From Enterobacteriaceae bacterium LSJC7 (lineage in GTDB: Bacteria > Pseudomonadota > Gammaproteobacteria > Enterobacterales > Enterobacteriaceae): a DNA stretch of 64,000 nucleotides. Location of the stretch: NCBI GenBank assembly GCA_000302695.1, contig AMFN01000015.1, forward strand, positions 62,001 through 126,000, given 5' to 3'. Position 1 is the stretch's first letter, and every line of letters starts with the position of its first letter. Below the pieces are notes generated by a model. That model was not told where the DNA came from. It saw only the letters and a list, made by a program, of their open reading frames with translations, and searched no databases. The translations under genes and the position numbers were made by a program. Shown piece after piece: positions 51,531-62,798 of the stretch.

Positions 51531-52034
51531 TCACAGCGCCTTCAGCATCCGCACTTCACAGTCAACGTGTCCGGTGTTACCCAGCGGTTCGCTGATATGC
51601 TCAAAACCCAGGCGCTCATAGAGCGCGATAGCCTGCTTAAGAGTGGCCGTCGTCTCCAGGTAGCAGCGGCGAAAACCCTGCTCGCGGGCAAACGCCATGG
51701 CGGTGAGCGCCAGCTTTTTAGCCTGGCCCTGGCCGCGTGCCTGGGCCAAAAAATACATTTTTTGCAGTTCACAAATATCTGGCTCGCTGCCTGAGAGCGG
51801 CGCAATGCCACCGCCGCCCACTACCTCACCTGCCTGCTCCAGCACCCAGTAGGCATGACCCGGCTGGCTGTAGGTATCAAAAAGCGTATCAAGATTTGGG
51901 TCGGCCACGGTGTAGCCTTTATCTGCGGTCAGGCCAAATTCGGCGGAGACCTGGCGAATAATTCGGGCAATGACAGGGTTGTCGGTTTTTTTTATTCGAC
52001 GCAAATGAAGAGGGGGAAAGTCACTGTTGCTCAT
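51531..52034 (-). CDS. yjgM: GNAT-family N-acetyltransferase YjgM
   Basis: Predicted acetyl-CoA-dependent N-acetyltransferase, 167 residues as in E. coli. GNAT core: [36 protein letters not shown], the acetyl-CoA loop [19 protein letters not shown] (near 113-131) and [10 protein letters not shown]. The substrate is unknown. Convergent with the unknown gene and divergent from yjgN. Confidence 0.92.
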   Translation of the reverse strand: MSNSDFPPLHLRRIKKTDNPVIARIIRQVSAEFGLTADKGYTVADPNLDTLFDTYSQPGHAYWVLEQAGEVVGGGGIAPLSGSEPDICELQKMYFLAQARGQGQAKKLALTAMAFAREQGFRRCYLETTATLKQAIALYERLGFEHISEPLGNTGHVDCEVRMLKAL

Positions 52035-52194
52035 ATAAATAACTCTGATGATACCAATGCCTCTTTAATATCACTGAGAATAGACAGAAGGCAAGCACAT
52101 CCTGAACACCTGTATTACGCAATGTATTGTTATTACTGATTGTGATTAAATGAGGCGTCAAGATGAGTTTGACGTTTTAAACAAGGGATATGTT

Positions 52195-53382
52195 ATGGAT
52201 GCTTCACACAGCACAAAGCCACACCATTCTAAGAATAATGCCTTCACTTTCCACGGTAAAGCGGGAGAGTATTTTTCAATATGGTTGGTTAATTTATTAT
52301 TAACGATAATCACGCTGGGAGTTTATTCGGCCTGGGCAACGGTCCGTAATAAACGCTATTTTTATGGTAATCTGGAACTTGATGGTGACCGGTTTGATTA
52401 CCATGCCAGACCAATGCAAATTTTACTGGGCCGCCTTTTAGCCCTGGCAATCATTATAATTGCTTATGTCACCATAGTTGTTTTTCCCCTCTACGGGGCA
52501 GCGATACTGCTTATTTTAGTCTTATTTCTCCCCTGGGTAATCATTCGTAGCTGGCGTTATGACGCTATTATGAGCAGCTATCGCGGCGTGCGTTTTAACT
52601 ATGAATGTCGCACTGGCCGGGCTTATTGGGTGTTGTTGGGTTTCCCGGTGTTAGCTTTGTTTGCTCTGGTGGTGTTATATCAACTGTCAGGGATGGCGAT
52701 GCTCACCGTGGCGGGGGGCAACATGGCCGTAATTGCCTTGCTGGGGGTGATTGTCACGTTCACATTCTTTGCTGGGATCATCGCCCTCAGTGGTATAGGG
52801 GCGGCAATGCGTTTTGATCTGTATGTCAATAATATGTTTTTTGGCAATCAGAAATTCACGGCCATCCTGAGTAAAAAGAAATTCATTAAGATGGCATTTT
52901 GGGCAACAGCGATTTTTGTGCCCTTTATCCTGCTAATTATTGCACTTGTCGCCTTGTCGTTTGGATCATTGCTGGCAGCACCAGAGGATCTTGCTACGCT
53001 GGCGTCGGTTAATGTATTTCTGATTTTTATCATTTATCTGCTGGTGCTGGTCGCAATGTTGTTTGCTACCAGCTATCTGGCCGTTGCGCAGCGCAATTAT
53101 GTATTCTCTCAGACGACGTTGTGTAATGGGCAATTAGCCCTGCATTCTTCTATGGATGTTGCGTCTTTTCTGGGGCTGGTCATCACCAATTCTTTACTGA
53201 TCATCTTCACGCTCGGCCTTGGCTCTGCGGCGGCACATGTTCGTTATGCTCGCTATATGGCCGCGCACACGCATATTGAAGGGGATATGACGCTGGCGTC
53301 TGTTAATGCTCATACGGATAACGCGGGTGTGGCGGTTGCTGAAGAGATGGTACAGGCTCTGGATCTCAACCTGGGAATGTGA
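52195..53382 (+). CDS. yjgN: DUF898 inner-membrane protein YjgN
   Basis: Multi-spanning inner-membrane protein, 395 residues from 52195 (MDASHSTKPHHSKNN) with AAGGGA upstream; an in-frame ATG at 52150 lacks such a site. The DUF898 start FTFHGKAGEYFSIWLVNLLLTIITLGVYSAWA (in parts) is followed by about eight to nine hydrophobic segments. It holds the E. coli yjgN locus but differs a good deal in sequence. The first part and its upstream region are richer in A+T than neighbouring genes. The peptidase gene begins 4 bases after its stop. Confidence 0.82.
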   Translation: MDASHSTKPHHSKNNAFTFHGKAGEYFSIWLVNLLLTIITLGVYSAWATVRNKRYFYGNLELDGDRFDYHARPMQILLGRLLALAIIIIAYVTIVVFPLYGAAILLILVLFLPWVIIRSWRYDAIMSSYRGVRFNYECRTGRAYWVLLGFPVLALFALVVLYQLSGMAMLTVAGGNMAVIALLGVIVTFTFFAGIIALSGIGAAMRFDLYVNNMFFGNQKFTAILSKKKFIKMAFWATAIFVPFILLIIALVALSFGSLLAAPEDLATLASVNVFLIFIIYLLVLVAMLFATSYLAVAQRNYVFSQTTLCNGQLALHSSMDVASFLGLVITNSLLIIFTLGLGSAAAHVRYARYMAAHTHIEGDMTLASVNAHTDNAGVAVAEEMVQALDLNLGM

Positions 53383-53386
53383 CGTC

Positions 53387-54406
53387 ATGATCGTCTGCGA
53401 GGGATATTATCAACCTGCGGGGCGGGCGCAGCGCCGCCCGGCGTCGTTGCAGCTTGGTACCATGCTGACACTGCAAAGCAGTGAGGGATGTCGGCTCGTT
53501 GACCAGAAGGATGTAACGGTGTCTGAGGCGCTGGGCACCATTCCGCTTTTTATTACCTTTCCTGATGGCGGGCGCTTTGTGCCGGCCCAGGATGCGCTTT
53601 TCCGTGAATGGTATTTTAGCCAGCATAAGCCGGGTCTTGTGCATCGCCTGGAGCGCCACAAACTTGGTATTGTTGTCGCTTTACTGCTTTGTGTGCTTTC
53701 GGGTGCGTTCTGGCATTACGGTGCGCTGCCCTGGTTAAGTCAGGTAATAACACGCAATGTGCCTGTTACCGTGGAGCAGCGGCTGGGTGAATACGTACTA
53801 CAGGCACTGGAAAAGAGCGGTGATTTTCAGGCATCCGCACTGCCGGCCAGGCGCCAGCAAGCGCTGGAGGCGCTGTTCCGGCAGGCATTGCCTGCACAGA
53901 TGCACCATAATGGTAGTGCCGTGAAACTAAAGCTCATGCGCAGCTCATCTGGCGCAAATGCGTTTATGCTGCCGGACGGGACGTTGATACTGACTGATGA
54001 ACTGGTCTTGCTGGCAAAAAACGACGATGCGATCGCGGCTGTGATGTTGCATGAAATGGGGCACCATTATCATCGGCATGGTATGCAAATGCTGGTGCGC
54101 TCCTCGGTGAGCACACTGCTGCTGATGTGGATGATGGGCGATGTCAGCGGCATTGGTGATACCTTACTACAATCTGCGGTGTTCCTCGATCAGATGCGGT
54201 TCTCACGCAATATGGAGCGGGAAGCCGATGCGTTTGCGATGGCGGGGATGCGTCAACAACAGCGCCCACTGGACGCGATGATCCAGATTTTCCAGGCACT
54301 GAAAGAGAGCGCGAAACCGGATGTGCCAGGTAGTGCGGCGTGGCTGAGTACGCATCCGTCCATGGAGGAGCGTCTGGAGACGCTGCAGGCTGAAACTGGG
54401 CATTGA
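53387..54406 (+). CDS. Membrane-anchored M48-family zinc metallopeptidase
   Basis: 339 residues from ATG 53387 (MIVCEGYYQPAG). A 90-residue N-terminal part precedes one transmembrane helix (about 93-113); the C-terminal peptidase has zinc motif HEMGH (222-226) and third ligand Glu279 in MEREADAFA, the M48 arrangement. The upstream frame inside yjgN is discounted because this start sits right after the yjgN stop. K-12 has no gene here. The pairing suggests it acts with the DUF898 protein. Substrate unknown. Confidence 0.85.
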   Translation: MIVCEGYYQPAGRAQRRPASLQLGTMLTLQSSEGCRLVDQKDVTVSEALGTIPLFITFPDGGRFVPAQDALFREWYFSQHKPGLVHRLERHKLGIVVALLLCVLSGAFWHYGALPWLSQVITRNVPVTVEQRLGEYVLQALEKSGDFQASALPARRQQALEALFRQALPAQMHHNGSAVKLKLMRSSSGANAFMLPDGTLILTDELVLLAKNDDAIAAVMLHEMGHHYHRHGMQMLVRSSVSTLLLMWMMGDVSGIGDTLLQSAVFLDQMRFSRNMEREADAFAMAGMRQQQRPLDAMIQIFQALKESAKPDVPGSAAWLSTHPSMEERLETLQAETGH

Positions 54407-54453
54407 CGTCAGTGAGACCACCGATAAAAACAGCATCGGTGACACACTATAAA

Positions 54454-54475
54454 AAAGGCCGGTTACCCGGCCTTT
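54454..54475. terminator. Bidirectional terminator between the M48 peptidase and valS
   Basis: AAAGGCCGG (54454-54462), loop TTAC, CCGGCCTTT (54467-54475). On the minus strand a run of T follows, fitting valS; on the plus strand the T run is short. A second stem, ACCGAT/ATCGGT, lies at 54420-54440. Confidence 0.82.
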
Positions 54476-54490
54476 GCTTATTGCGTTCAC

Positions 54491-57346
54491 TTACAGCGCG
54501 GCGATGGTCGCCTGCTGCTCAATCAGTTTTGCTTTAGCGTCGTGGAAGCCCTGCAGGCGTTCACGCTCTTTGGCCACCACCTCTTGCGGGGCGCGCGCCA
54601 CAAAACCTTCATTGCTGAGTTTGCTTTCAATCTTACCGATCTCAATCTCAACTTTGCCGATTTCTTTGGTCAGGCGCTCCAGTTCGGCAGCTTTGTCGAC
54701 CAGGCCCGCCATCGGGATCAGCAGCTCGGCACCGTCAACAATCTTGGCGACGGAAACCGGGCCTTTGTCGTCGGCAGGCAGCACGGTGATGCTTTCCAGG
54801 CGCGCCAGCGTTTGCAGGAAGCTCTGGTTAGCGCTCACGCGGCGCTGCACGTCGGCGCTGGCACCACGCAGCAGCAACGCCAGTGGTTTACCCGGAGAGA
54901 TGTTCATCTCCGCGCGGATGTTACGCACGGCGACAATCGCCTGCTTGAGCCACTCGGTATCCACCGTTGCGCTATCGTCTTCACGAGCCGTGTCGTAAGC
55001 CGGGAACGGCTGCAACATAATGGTGTCAGCGCTGATGCCTTTGATGGTCTTCACGCGCTGCCAGATGGTCTCGGTAATAAACGGAATAATCGGGTGCGCC
55101 AGGCGCAGCAGCGCTTCCAGCACCGTCACCAGCGTGTTGCGCGTACCGCGCAGTTCGGCTTCGCTACCGCCGTTCATCACCGGCTTGGTCAGCTCCAGAT
55201 ACCAGTCACAGAACTGGTTCCAGGTGAACTCATAGAGAATACCGGCGGCGATATCAAAGCGGTAGGTATCCAGCGCGTCGCGGTACGCCTTCACGGTGCG
55301 GTTAAATTCCGCCAGGATCCAGCGGTCGGCCAGCGACAGCGTCATCTCGCCGCCGTTGAAGCCGCAGTCCTGGTCTTCGGTATTCATCAGCACAAAGCGG
55401 CTGGCGTTCCACAGCTTGTTACAGAAGTTGCGGTAGCCTTCAAGACGCTTCATGTCCCAGTTGATGTCGCGACCGGTAGAGGCCAGCGCCGCCAGCGTAA
55501 AGCGCAGGGCATCGGTGCCGTGCGGCTCAATGCCGTTGGGGAACTGCTTCTCGGTGCGCTTGCGGATTTTCTCTGCCAGCTGCGGCTGCATCATGTTGCC
55601 GGTACGTTTTTCCAGCAGGTCGGTAAGCGAAATCCCGTCCACCATGTCCAGCGGGTCGATAACGTTGCCTTTGGACTTGGACATCTTCTGGCCTTCGTCA
55701 TCGCGAATCAGGCCGGTCATGTAAACGGTCTTAAACGGCACCTGCGGCTTACCGTCTTCGTCTTTGATGAAGTGCATGGTCATCATGATCATGCGCGCAA
55801 TCCAGAAGAAGATAATGTCAAAGCCACTTACCAGCACGCTGGTGGGGTGGAAGGTCTTCAGCGCATCGGTATTTTCCGGCCAGCCGAGGGTAGAGAAGGT
55901 CCACAGCGCCGAAGAGAACCAGGTGTCTAGTACGTCTTCGTCCTGGCGCAGCGCCACGTCGGCGGCAATGTTGTTCTCTTTACGCACTTCTTCTTCGCTG
56001 CGGCCAACGAACACGTTGCCTTCTGCGTCATACCACGCCGGAATGCGGTGGCCCCACCACAGCTGGCGGGAGATACACCAGTCCTGAATGTCGCGCATCC
56101 AGGAAAAGTACATGTTCTCGTACTGCTTGGGTACAAACTGGATATCGCCGTTTTCTACCGCTTCAATCGCCGGTTTCGCCAGCGGCGCGACGCGCACGTA
56201 CCACTGGTCGGTAAGCATCGGCTCAATCACCACGCCGCCGCGGTCGCCATACGGCACGGTCAGGTCATGCGGTTTGATTTCTTCCAGCACGCCCAGTTCA
56301 TCAACGGCGGCCACAACGGCTTTACGCGCGGCAAAGCGCTCCATGCCGCGAAACTGTGCCGGGATCTCATCGCTGTAAACGTCGGATTCCACGCCGTTAG
56401 TGTCGAACACCTGCGCGCTTTCACGAATATCGCCGTCAAAGGTCAGAATGTTGATCATCGGGAGCGCATGGCGCTTGCCGACTTCATAGTCGTTAAAGTC
56501 GTGCGCCGGGGTGATTTTCACGCAGCCGGTGCCTTTTTCCATGTCGGCGTGCTCGTCGCCCACAATCGGAATGCGGCGGTTAATCAGCGGCAGCACCACA
56601 CATTTACCAATCAGGTCTTTATAGCGCGGATCTTCCGGGTTTACCGCAACGCCGGTATCGCCCAGCAGGGTTTCCGGGCGCGTGGTGGCAACCACCAGGT
56701 AATCTTTGCCGTCGGCGGTTTTCGCACCGTCAGCCAGCGGGTAGCGGATATGCCACATCGAGCCTTTTGACTCGCGGTTTTCCACTTCGAGGTCAGAAAT
56801 CGCCGTGCGCAGTTTCGGGTCCCAGTTAACGAGACGCTTGCCGCGGTAAATCAGGTCTTCTTTGTGCAGGCGAACAAACACTTCTTTCACCGCGTTAGAC
56901 AGGCCTTCGTCCATGGTGAAGCGCTCGCGCTCCCAGTCCACGGAGTTGCCAAGACGGCGCATCTGGCGGGTAATGGTGCCGCCGGATTCGGCCTTCCACT
57001 GCCAGATTTTGTCGATGAAGGCATCGCGACCGTAGTCGTGACGGTTTTTGCCTTCTTCAGCGGCAATTTTGCGCTCCACCACCATTTGCGTGGCAATACC
57101 CGCGTGGTCAGTACCCGCCTGCCACAGCGTGTTTTTGCCCTGCATGCGCTGATAGCGAATCATGGTGTCCATGATGGTCTGCTGGAACGCATGACCCATA
57201 TGCAGGCTGCCGGTAACGTTCGGCGGCGGGATCATGATGCAGAAGCTTTCCTGGGTGGTGTCGCCGTTGGGTTTGAAGTAGCCCTGCTGTTCCCAGTGCT
57301 CATAGAGCGGCTGCTCAATATCTTGTGGGTTATATGTCTTTTCCAT
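54491..57346 (-). CDS. valS: Valyl-tRNA synthetase ValS
   Basis: Charges tRNA-Val, with an editing domain that removes threonine. 951 residues, the E. coli length. Class I signatures: HIGH-type [13 protein letters not shown] (about 41-53) and KMSKS in [16 protein letters not shown] (near 553). The CP1 editing domain lies between, and a C-terminal coiled coil (about 885-951) binds the tRNA elbow. holC precedes it by 18 bases on the same strand. Confidence 0.98.
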   Translation of the reverse strand: MEKTYNPQDIEQPLYEHWEQQGYFKPNGDTTQESFCIMIPPPNVTGSLHMGHAFQQTIMDTMIRYQRMQGKNTLWQAGTDHAGIATQMVVERKIAAEEGKNRHDYGRDAFIDKIWQWKAESGGTITRQMRRLGNSVDWERERFTMDEGLSNAVKEVFVRLHKEDLIYRGKRLVNWDPKLRTAISDLEVENRESKGSMWHIRYPLADGAKTADGKDYLVVATTRPETLLGDTGVAVNPEDPRYKDLIGKCVVLPLINRRIPIVGDEHADMEKGTGCVKITPAHDFNDYEVGKRHALPMINILTFDGDIRESAQVFDTNGVESDVYSDEIPAQFRGMERFAARKAVVAAVDELGVLEEIKPHDLTVPYGDRGGVVIEPMLTDQWYVRVAPLAKPAIEAVENGDIQFVPKQYENMYFSWMRDIQDWCISRQLWWGHRIPAWYDAEGNVFVGRSEEEVRKENNIAADVALRQDEDVLDTWFSSALWTFSTLGWPENTDALKTFHPTSVLVSGFDIIFFWIARMIMMTMHFIKDEDGKPQVPFKTVYMTGLIRDDEGQKMSKSKGNVIDPLDMVDGISLTDLLEKRTGNMMQPQLAEKIRKRTEKQFPNGIEPHGTDALRFTLAALASTGRDINWDMKRLEGYRNFCNKLWNASRFVLMNTEDQDCGFNGGEMTLSLADRWILAEFNRTVKAYRDALDTYRFDIAAGILYEFTWNQFCDWYLELTKPVMNGGSEAELRGTRNTLVTVLEALLRLAHPIIPFITETIWQRVKTIKGISADTIMLQPFPAYDTAREDDSATVDTEWLKQAIVAVRNIRAEMNISPGKPLALLLRGASADVQRRVSANQSFLQTLARLESITVLPADDKGPVSVAKIVDGAELLIPMAGLVDKAAELERLTKEIGKVEIEIGKIESKLSNEGFVARAPQEVVAKERERLQGFHDAKAKLIEQQATIAAL

Positions 57347-57364
57347 TTCTGCTTCTGCTATTCG

Positions 57365-57814
57365 TTACGGGGCCGCCCAGGTGGCCGTGGTCAGATGAAA
57401 ACCGGCCACGCGATAGGCTTTATAGCGCTCGCGTGCCAGCGGTTTCAGGGAGTCGTCATGAGGGACAAAGTCTATCACTTCATGGAAAGCGGTGGCAAAA
57501 TCCGCAAACTGTGGAAGCAGGCAAATCAGCAGGTCGCGCGGGCTACTGCCGCGTTTGCCAGGCCAGGCCAGCTCCACCGGCGCACCGGCGCGTGGTCCTT
57601 CGCCTGCCAGGTTGTGCGGCACAAAGCTGTGCGGGTCCCGCGCCCACAATGCCTCATCAAGCCGGATGGCCTGCTGCTCGTCCTCACAGGCAATAAGAAT
57701 GCGTTTGCCGTTACGCCAACGTTCTGCGGCAAGCTCGCACGTCAGCAACTCAACGGCGTTGAGGCCATTGGCGGCGGTGTCGTTGTCCAGCAGGTAGAAC
57801 GTTGCGTTTTTCAT
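57365..57814 (-). CDS. holC: DNA polymerase III chi subunit HolC
   Basis: Chi subunit of the clamp loader, which binds SSB and psi (HolD). 149 residues (E. coli 147), starting MKNATFYLLDNDT. Conserved CELAAERWRNGKRILIACED and the C-terminal RYKAYRVAGFHL are present. It is transcribed with valS. The 268-base gap back to pepA is filled by hairpins at 57876-58074. Confidence 0.95.
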   Translation of the reverse strand: MKNATFYLLDNDTAANGLNAVELLTCELAAERWRNGKRILIACEDEQQAIRLDEALWARDPHSFVPHNLAGEGPRAGAPVELAWPGKRGSSPRDLLICLLPQFADFATAFHEVIDFVPHDDSLKPLARERYKAYRVAGFHLTTATWAAP

Positions 57815-57875
57815 GGCTCGGGTTCGTTAAATGCGACTGCGGCGCAGGCCGCACGGGAAACGCAAACCTTAACAT

Positions 57876-58074
57876 AAAACGGCGACGCTTTCGCGTCGCC
57901 GTTTTAGACGGATGACAAACCTCATCCTGTCATAGACAGGGTGGATGACACCCAACAAAAAAATTCAGGAAAATCAATTCATTGATTTTCGTCGGCTAAC
58001 CGCAAAGAAGGAAAAACCACGCTTTTCCTTCTTTGTCCGCCATCTGAAACGGCGACGCTTTCGCGCCGCCGTTT
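57876..58074 (-). repeat. Series of five hairpins between pepA and holC
   Basis: Five inverted repeats: (1) AAAACGGCGACGC/GCGTCGCCGTTTT 57876-57905; (2) CCTGTC/GACAGG 57926-57940; (3) GAAAATCAAT/ATTGATTTTC 57969-57990; (4) CAAAGAAGGAAAA/TTTTCCTTCTTTG 58003-58035, 13 pairs; (5) AAACGGCGACGC/GCGCCGCCGTTT 58047-58074. Hairpins 1 and 5 are near-identical; the one difference in 5 is a G-U pair on the minus-strand RNA but an A-C mismatch on the plus strand. Both have GAAA loops in the minus-strand RNA. Hairpin 5 could terminate pepA. Confidence 0.85.
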
Positions 58075-58082
58075 AGTGCCGG

Positions 58083-59597
<1,515 letters not shown>

Positions 59598-59868
59598 CTA
59601 CGCTCCTGAATCTTAAAGACAACAAAGACGGCTGCGATTAGAATTGGCAGCTTAATTAAACTCTTGTCCGCTGATGCACTGACTTCGTGTTAATCTTACG
59701 CATACTGTTACCGGGTTTCGGCCCATCGGCTTGTTTAACCGAAGCGCGGAATCGCTGAGTATAGTAATCTTAGCGGCGTTTTCGACGATTCAAGAGAATA
59801 AATGACGTTTAAGCGTTGAAACAAGCGATTTTCCTGCAAAAAGACTCGTTTTCACAGGCGTATTTAAT

Positions 59869-60975
59869 GTGATAATCATAAGATATCTCGTCCGGGAGAC
59901 GCTCAAAAGCCAACTGGCGATCCTGTTCATCCTGCTGCTCATCTTCTTTTGCCAGAAGTTGGTCAGGATACTGGGCGCAGCGGTTGACGGAGAGATACCC
60001 ACCAATCTGGTTTTGTCTTTACTGGGCCTCGGTGTGCCAGAAATGGCGCAGCTGATTTTGCCGCTCAGCCTGTTTCTTGGCCTGCTGATGACCTTCGGCA
60101 AGTTATATACCGAAAGCGAAATTACCGTCATGCACGCCTGCGGCCTGAGCCGTGCGGTGCTGATTAAGGCGGCGATGATCCTCGCGCTCTTCACCGGCGT
60201 GCTGGCGCTGGTTAACGTGATGTGGGCAAGCCCGTGGTCGTCGCGCCACCAGGATGAAGTGCTGGCAGAAGCCAAAGCCAACCCCGGTCTGGCGGCACTG
60301 GCGCAGGGGCAGTTCCAGCAATCCACAGACGGCAACTCGGTGCTGTTTATTGAAAGCGTGGAAGGCAGCCGCTTTAACGATGTGTTCCTCGCACAGCTGC
60401 GCCCGAAAGGCAGCGCCCGCCCTTCTGTGGTGGTGGCTGATTCCGGTCAGATCTCAGTGCGTAAAGACGGCTCTCAGGTCGTGACGCTCAATAAAGGTAC
60501 CCGTTTTGAAGGCACTGCGCTGCTGCGCGATTTCCGCATTACCGATTTCCAGGATTATCAGGCGGTTGTCGGCCACCAGACCGTGGCGCTTGACCCTAAT
60601 AACACCGATCAGATGGAGTTGAACGCGCTGTGGTCAACCACGGACGCCAGCGACCTGGCAAGGGCCGAGCTACACTGGCGCATTACGCTGGTGTTTGCCG
60701 TGGTTGTGATGGCGCTGATGGTGGTGCCGCTTAGCGTCGTGAACCCGCGCCAGGGGCGCGTGCTCTCCATGCTGCCGGCTATGCTGCTCTATCTCATCTT
60801 CTTCCTGCTGCAAACGTCCATTAAGTCAAACGGCGGCAAGGGCAAGCTGGACCCGGTGCTGTGGATATGGGTGGTTAACCTGTCTTACCTGGCGCTGGCG
60901 GTGCTGCTTAACGTCTGGGATACGGTGCCGATGCGTAAACTTCGCGCCCGCTTTGGGCAAAGAGGAGCCGTCTAA
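59869..60975 (+). CDS. lptF: LPS export permease LptF
   Basis: One half of the LptB2FG ABC transporter that extracts LPS from the inner membrane. 368 residues (E. coli 366) from GTG 59869, which reads MIIIRYLVRETLKSQ. Three N-terminal transmembrane helices, a periplasmic beta-jellyroll (about 130-265) and three C-terminal helices. Coupling-helix region near SESEITVMHACGLS (here TESEITVMHACGLS). Ends one base inside lptG. Confidence 0.96.
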   Translation: MIIIRYLVRETLKSQLAILFILLLIFFCQKLVRILGAAVDGEIPTNLVLSLLGLGVPEMAQLILPLSLFLGLLMTFGKLYTESEITVMHACGLSRAVLIKAAMILALFTGVLALVNVMWASPWSSRHQDEVLAEAKANPGLAALAQGQFQQSTDGNSVLFIESVEGSRFNDVFLAQLRPKGSARPSVVVADSGQISVRKDGSQVVTLNKGTRFEGTALLRDFRITDFQDYQAVVGHQTVALDPNNTDQMELNALWSTTDASDLARAELHWRITLVFAVVVMALMVVPLSVVNPRQGRVLSMLPAMLLYLIFFLLQTSIKSNGGKGKLDPVLWIWVVNLSYLALAVLLNVWDTVPMRKLRARFGQRGAV

Positions 60976-62057
60976 TGTTCGGTTTTGGCGTACTCGATCG
61001 CTATATCGGGAAGACCATTTTTAACACCATCATGATGACGCTGTTCATGCTGGTGTCGCTTTCGGCCATTATCAAATTTGTCGATGAGCTTAAACGTGCG
61101 GGCAAGGGTGCCTACACCGCACTGGGCGCAGGAACCTACACCCTGCTCAGTATCCCGAAGGATATCCAGATTTTCTTCCCGATGGCGGCGCTGCTTGGCG
61201 CACTGCTGGGACTGGGGATGCTGGCCCAGCGCAGCGAACTGGTGGTAATGCAGGCCTCAGGCTTTACCCGCATGCAGGTGGCCGGGTCCGTCATGAAAAC
61301 GGCCATTCCGTTGGTGCTGCTGACAATGGCGATTGGCGAATGGGTGGCACCTGCGGGCGAGCAGATGGCGCGTAACTACCGCGCACAGATGATTTACGGC
61401 GGCTCGCTGCTGTCAACCCAGCAAGGACTGTGGGCGAAAGACGGCCATAACTTTGTTTATATTGAACGCGTGAAGGCCAACAACGAGCTGGCTGGCATCA
61501 GTATTTACAGCTTTACGCCCGAGCGTCGCCTTGAAACCGTGCGTTACGCGGCGTCGGCAAAGTTTGATACCAAAGACAAAGAGTGGAAGCTCTCCCAGGT
61601 GGATGAGTCAGACCTGCGCGACAGTAAGCAAATTACCGGCAAGCAGACCGTGACCGGCACCTGGAAGACCAACCTGACGCCGGATAAACTCGGTGTGGTG
61701 GCGCTCGACCCGGACGCGCTGTCTATCAGCGGTCTGCATAACTATGTGAAATACCTGAAGTCGAGCGGGCAGGACTCCGGGCGCTACCAGCTTAATATGT
61801 GGAGCAAAGTGTTTCAGCCGGTGTCGGTGGCGGTAATGATGCTGATGGCGCTGTCCTTTATCTTTGGGCCGCTGCGCAGCGTGCCGATGGGCGTGCGCGT
61901 GGTGACCGGGATAAGCTTTGGCTTCCTGTTCTACGTGCTGGACCAGATTTTTGGCCCATTGAGTCTGGTATACAACATCCCGCCGTTACTTGGCGCGCTG
62001 TTACCCAGCGCCAGTTTCCTGCTTATCAGTCTGTGGTTACTGACCCGTCGCGCATAA
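60975..62057 (+). CDS. lptG: LPS export permease LptG
   Basis: Partner permease of LptF in the LPS transporter. 360 residues starting MFGFGVLDRYIGKTIF. Six transmembrane helices in two groups around a periplasmic beta-jellyroll (about 135-265); coupling helix near QRSELVVMQASGFTRMQ. The ATG shares one base with the lptF TAA. A strong terminator follows. Confidence 0.97.
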   Translation: MFGFGVLDRYIGKTIFNTIMMTLFMLVSLSAIIKFVDELKRAGKGAYTALGAGTYTLLSIPKDIQIFFPMAALLGALLGLGMLAQRSELVVMQASGFTRMQVAGSVMKTAIPLVLLTMAIGEWVAPAGEQMARNYRAQMIYGGSLLSTQQGLWAKDGHNFVYIERVKANNELAGISIYSFTPERRLETVRYAASAKFDTKDKEWKLSQVDESDLRDSKQITGKQTVTGTWKTNLTPDKLGVVALDPDALSISGLHNYVKYLKSSGQDSGRYQLNMWSKVFQPVSVAVMMLMALSFIFGPLRSVPMGVRVVTGISFGFLFYVLDQIFGPLSLVYNIPPLLGALLPSASFLLISLWLLTRRA

Positions 62058-62067
62058 TGCACGCATT

Positions 62068-62096
62068 AAAAAACCGGCCACAGGGCCGGTTTTTTT
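62068..62096. terminator. Bidirectional terminator between lptG and yqjK
   Basis: ACCGGCC (62073-62079), loop ACAG, GGCCGGT (62084-62090), flanked by A and T runs that lengthen the stem. Confidence 0.88.
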
Positions 62097-62110
62097 ACGT
62101 CTTCACCGCG

Positions 62111-62404
62111 TCAGCGACGCACATTGCGCAGCGCCTTACGTAACACTCGCCACGTACTCCACAGACCGACACCGCGTTTGCCCCAGCGCAGTAAAAAGCG
62201 CGGGTGGCGTACGCTCCAGAGCGCGACCAGGCTACTGCCCGCAATTGCCCAGGTGCGCATGTTGAGAAGCGTGTTCCAGCCGCGGTCCAGCCGCGATGTG
62301 GCATCACGCCAGTCACGGCAGCCCGCGTTCAGGTCGAGCCGCTGTTGCTGGATTTCACTCAGCAGGTCAGCCGTGCGGTGCGCCCGTTCCTGACGGCTAC
62401 TCAC
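62111..62404 (-). CDS. yqjK: YqjK-family protein
   Basis: 97-residue protein like E. coli YqjK (MSSRQERAHRTADLLSEIQQ QRLDL read as one start). N-terminal charged helix, then a hydrophobic part (about 48-66, TWAIAGSSLVALWSVRHP) and a basic end. Starts with GTG at 62404, 8 bases inside yqjE, so it is coupled to it. Function unknown. Confidence 0.88.
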   Translation of the reverse strand: MSSRQERAHRTADLLSEIQQQRLDLNAGCRDWRDATSRLDRGWNTLLNMRTWAIAGSSLVALWSVRHPRFLLRWGKRGVGLWSTWRVLRKALRNVRR

Positions 62405-62795
62405 TTTTATCCTCCAGCAGCTCCCTGTCGTTTTTTAGCTCGCGGCGCGTGTGGCGTAAAAGTGTGGTGCGCTTCGCTTTGCGCAGTGTCCACAGGCCGA
62501 GTATCAGCGCCAGAATCAGCAGCGTTGCCGTGGTTCCCAGCATCACCATCAGGCGGTACTGAGGATCGACGGCCCAGATAATCAGCACCATCAGACTCAT
62601 CAGTCCGAATGCGGTGAAAATCATCGTCAGCCCAAGCATCAGCATTATCTGGAGGAGGTTGGCTTTCTCCTCCTCCAGCTCAACCACCGCCAGTCGCAGG
62701 CGGGTTTCCACCATCTGAATCAGAATAGTGAGGATTCGCTGCCCGATGCCCAGGACGCTTTTGCCGGGACCTTCGTGTTGGCGGTTAGCAGCCAT
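62397..62795 (-). CDS. yqjE: Phage holin-like DUF1469 membrane protein YqjE
   Basis: 132 residues (E. coli 134). An amphipathic N-terminal helix with VETRLRLAVVELEEEKANLLQ is followed by two transmembrane helices (about 50-72 and 80-101) and a basic C-terminus. Middle gene of yqjD-yqjE-yqjK; a role at the membrane with YqjD is inferred from the shared operon. Confidence 0.9.
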   Translation of the reverse strand: MAANRQHEGPGKSVLGIGQRILTILIQMVETRLRLAVVELEEEKANLLQIMLMLGLTMIFTAFGLMSLMVLIIWAVDPQYRLMVMLGTTATLLILALILGLWTLRKAKRTTLLRHTRRELKNDRELLEDKSE

Positions 62796-62798
62796 AAC

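Noticed and set aside
54542-55930. A 462-codon plus-strand frame opposite valS
   Set aside because: It is antisense to conserved valS sequence with an Arg/His/Gln-rich product.
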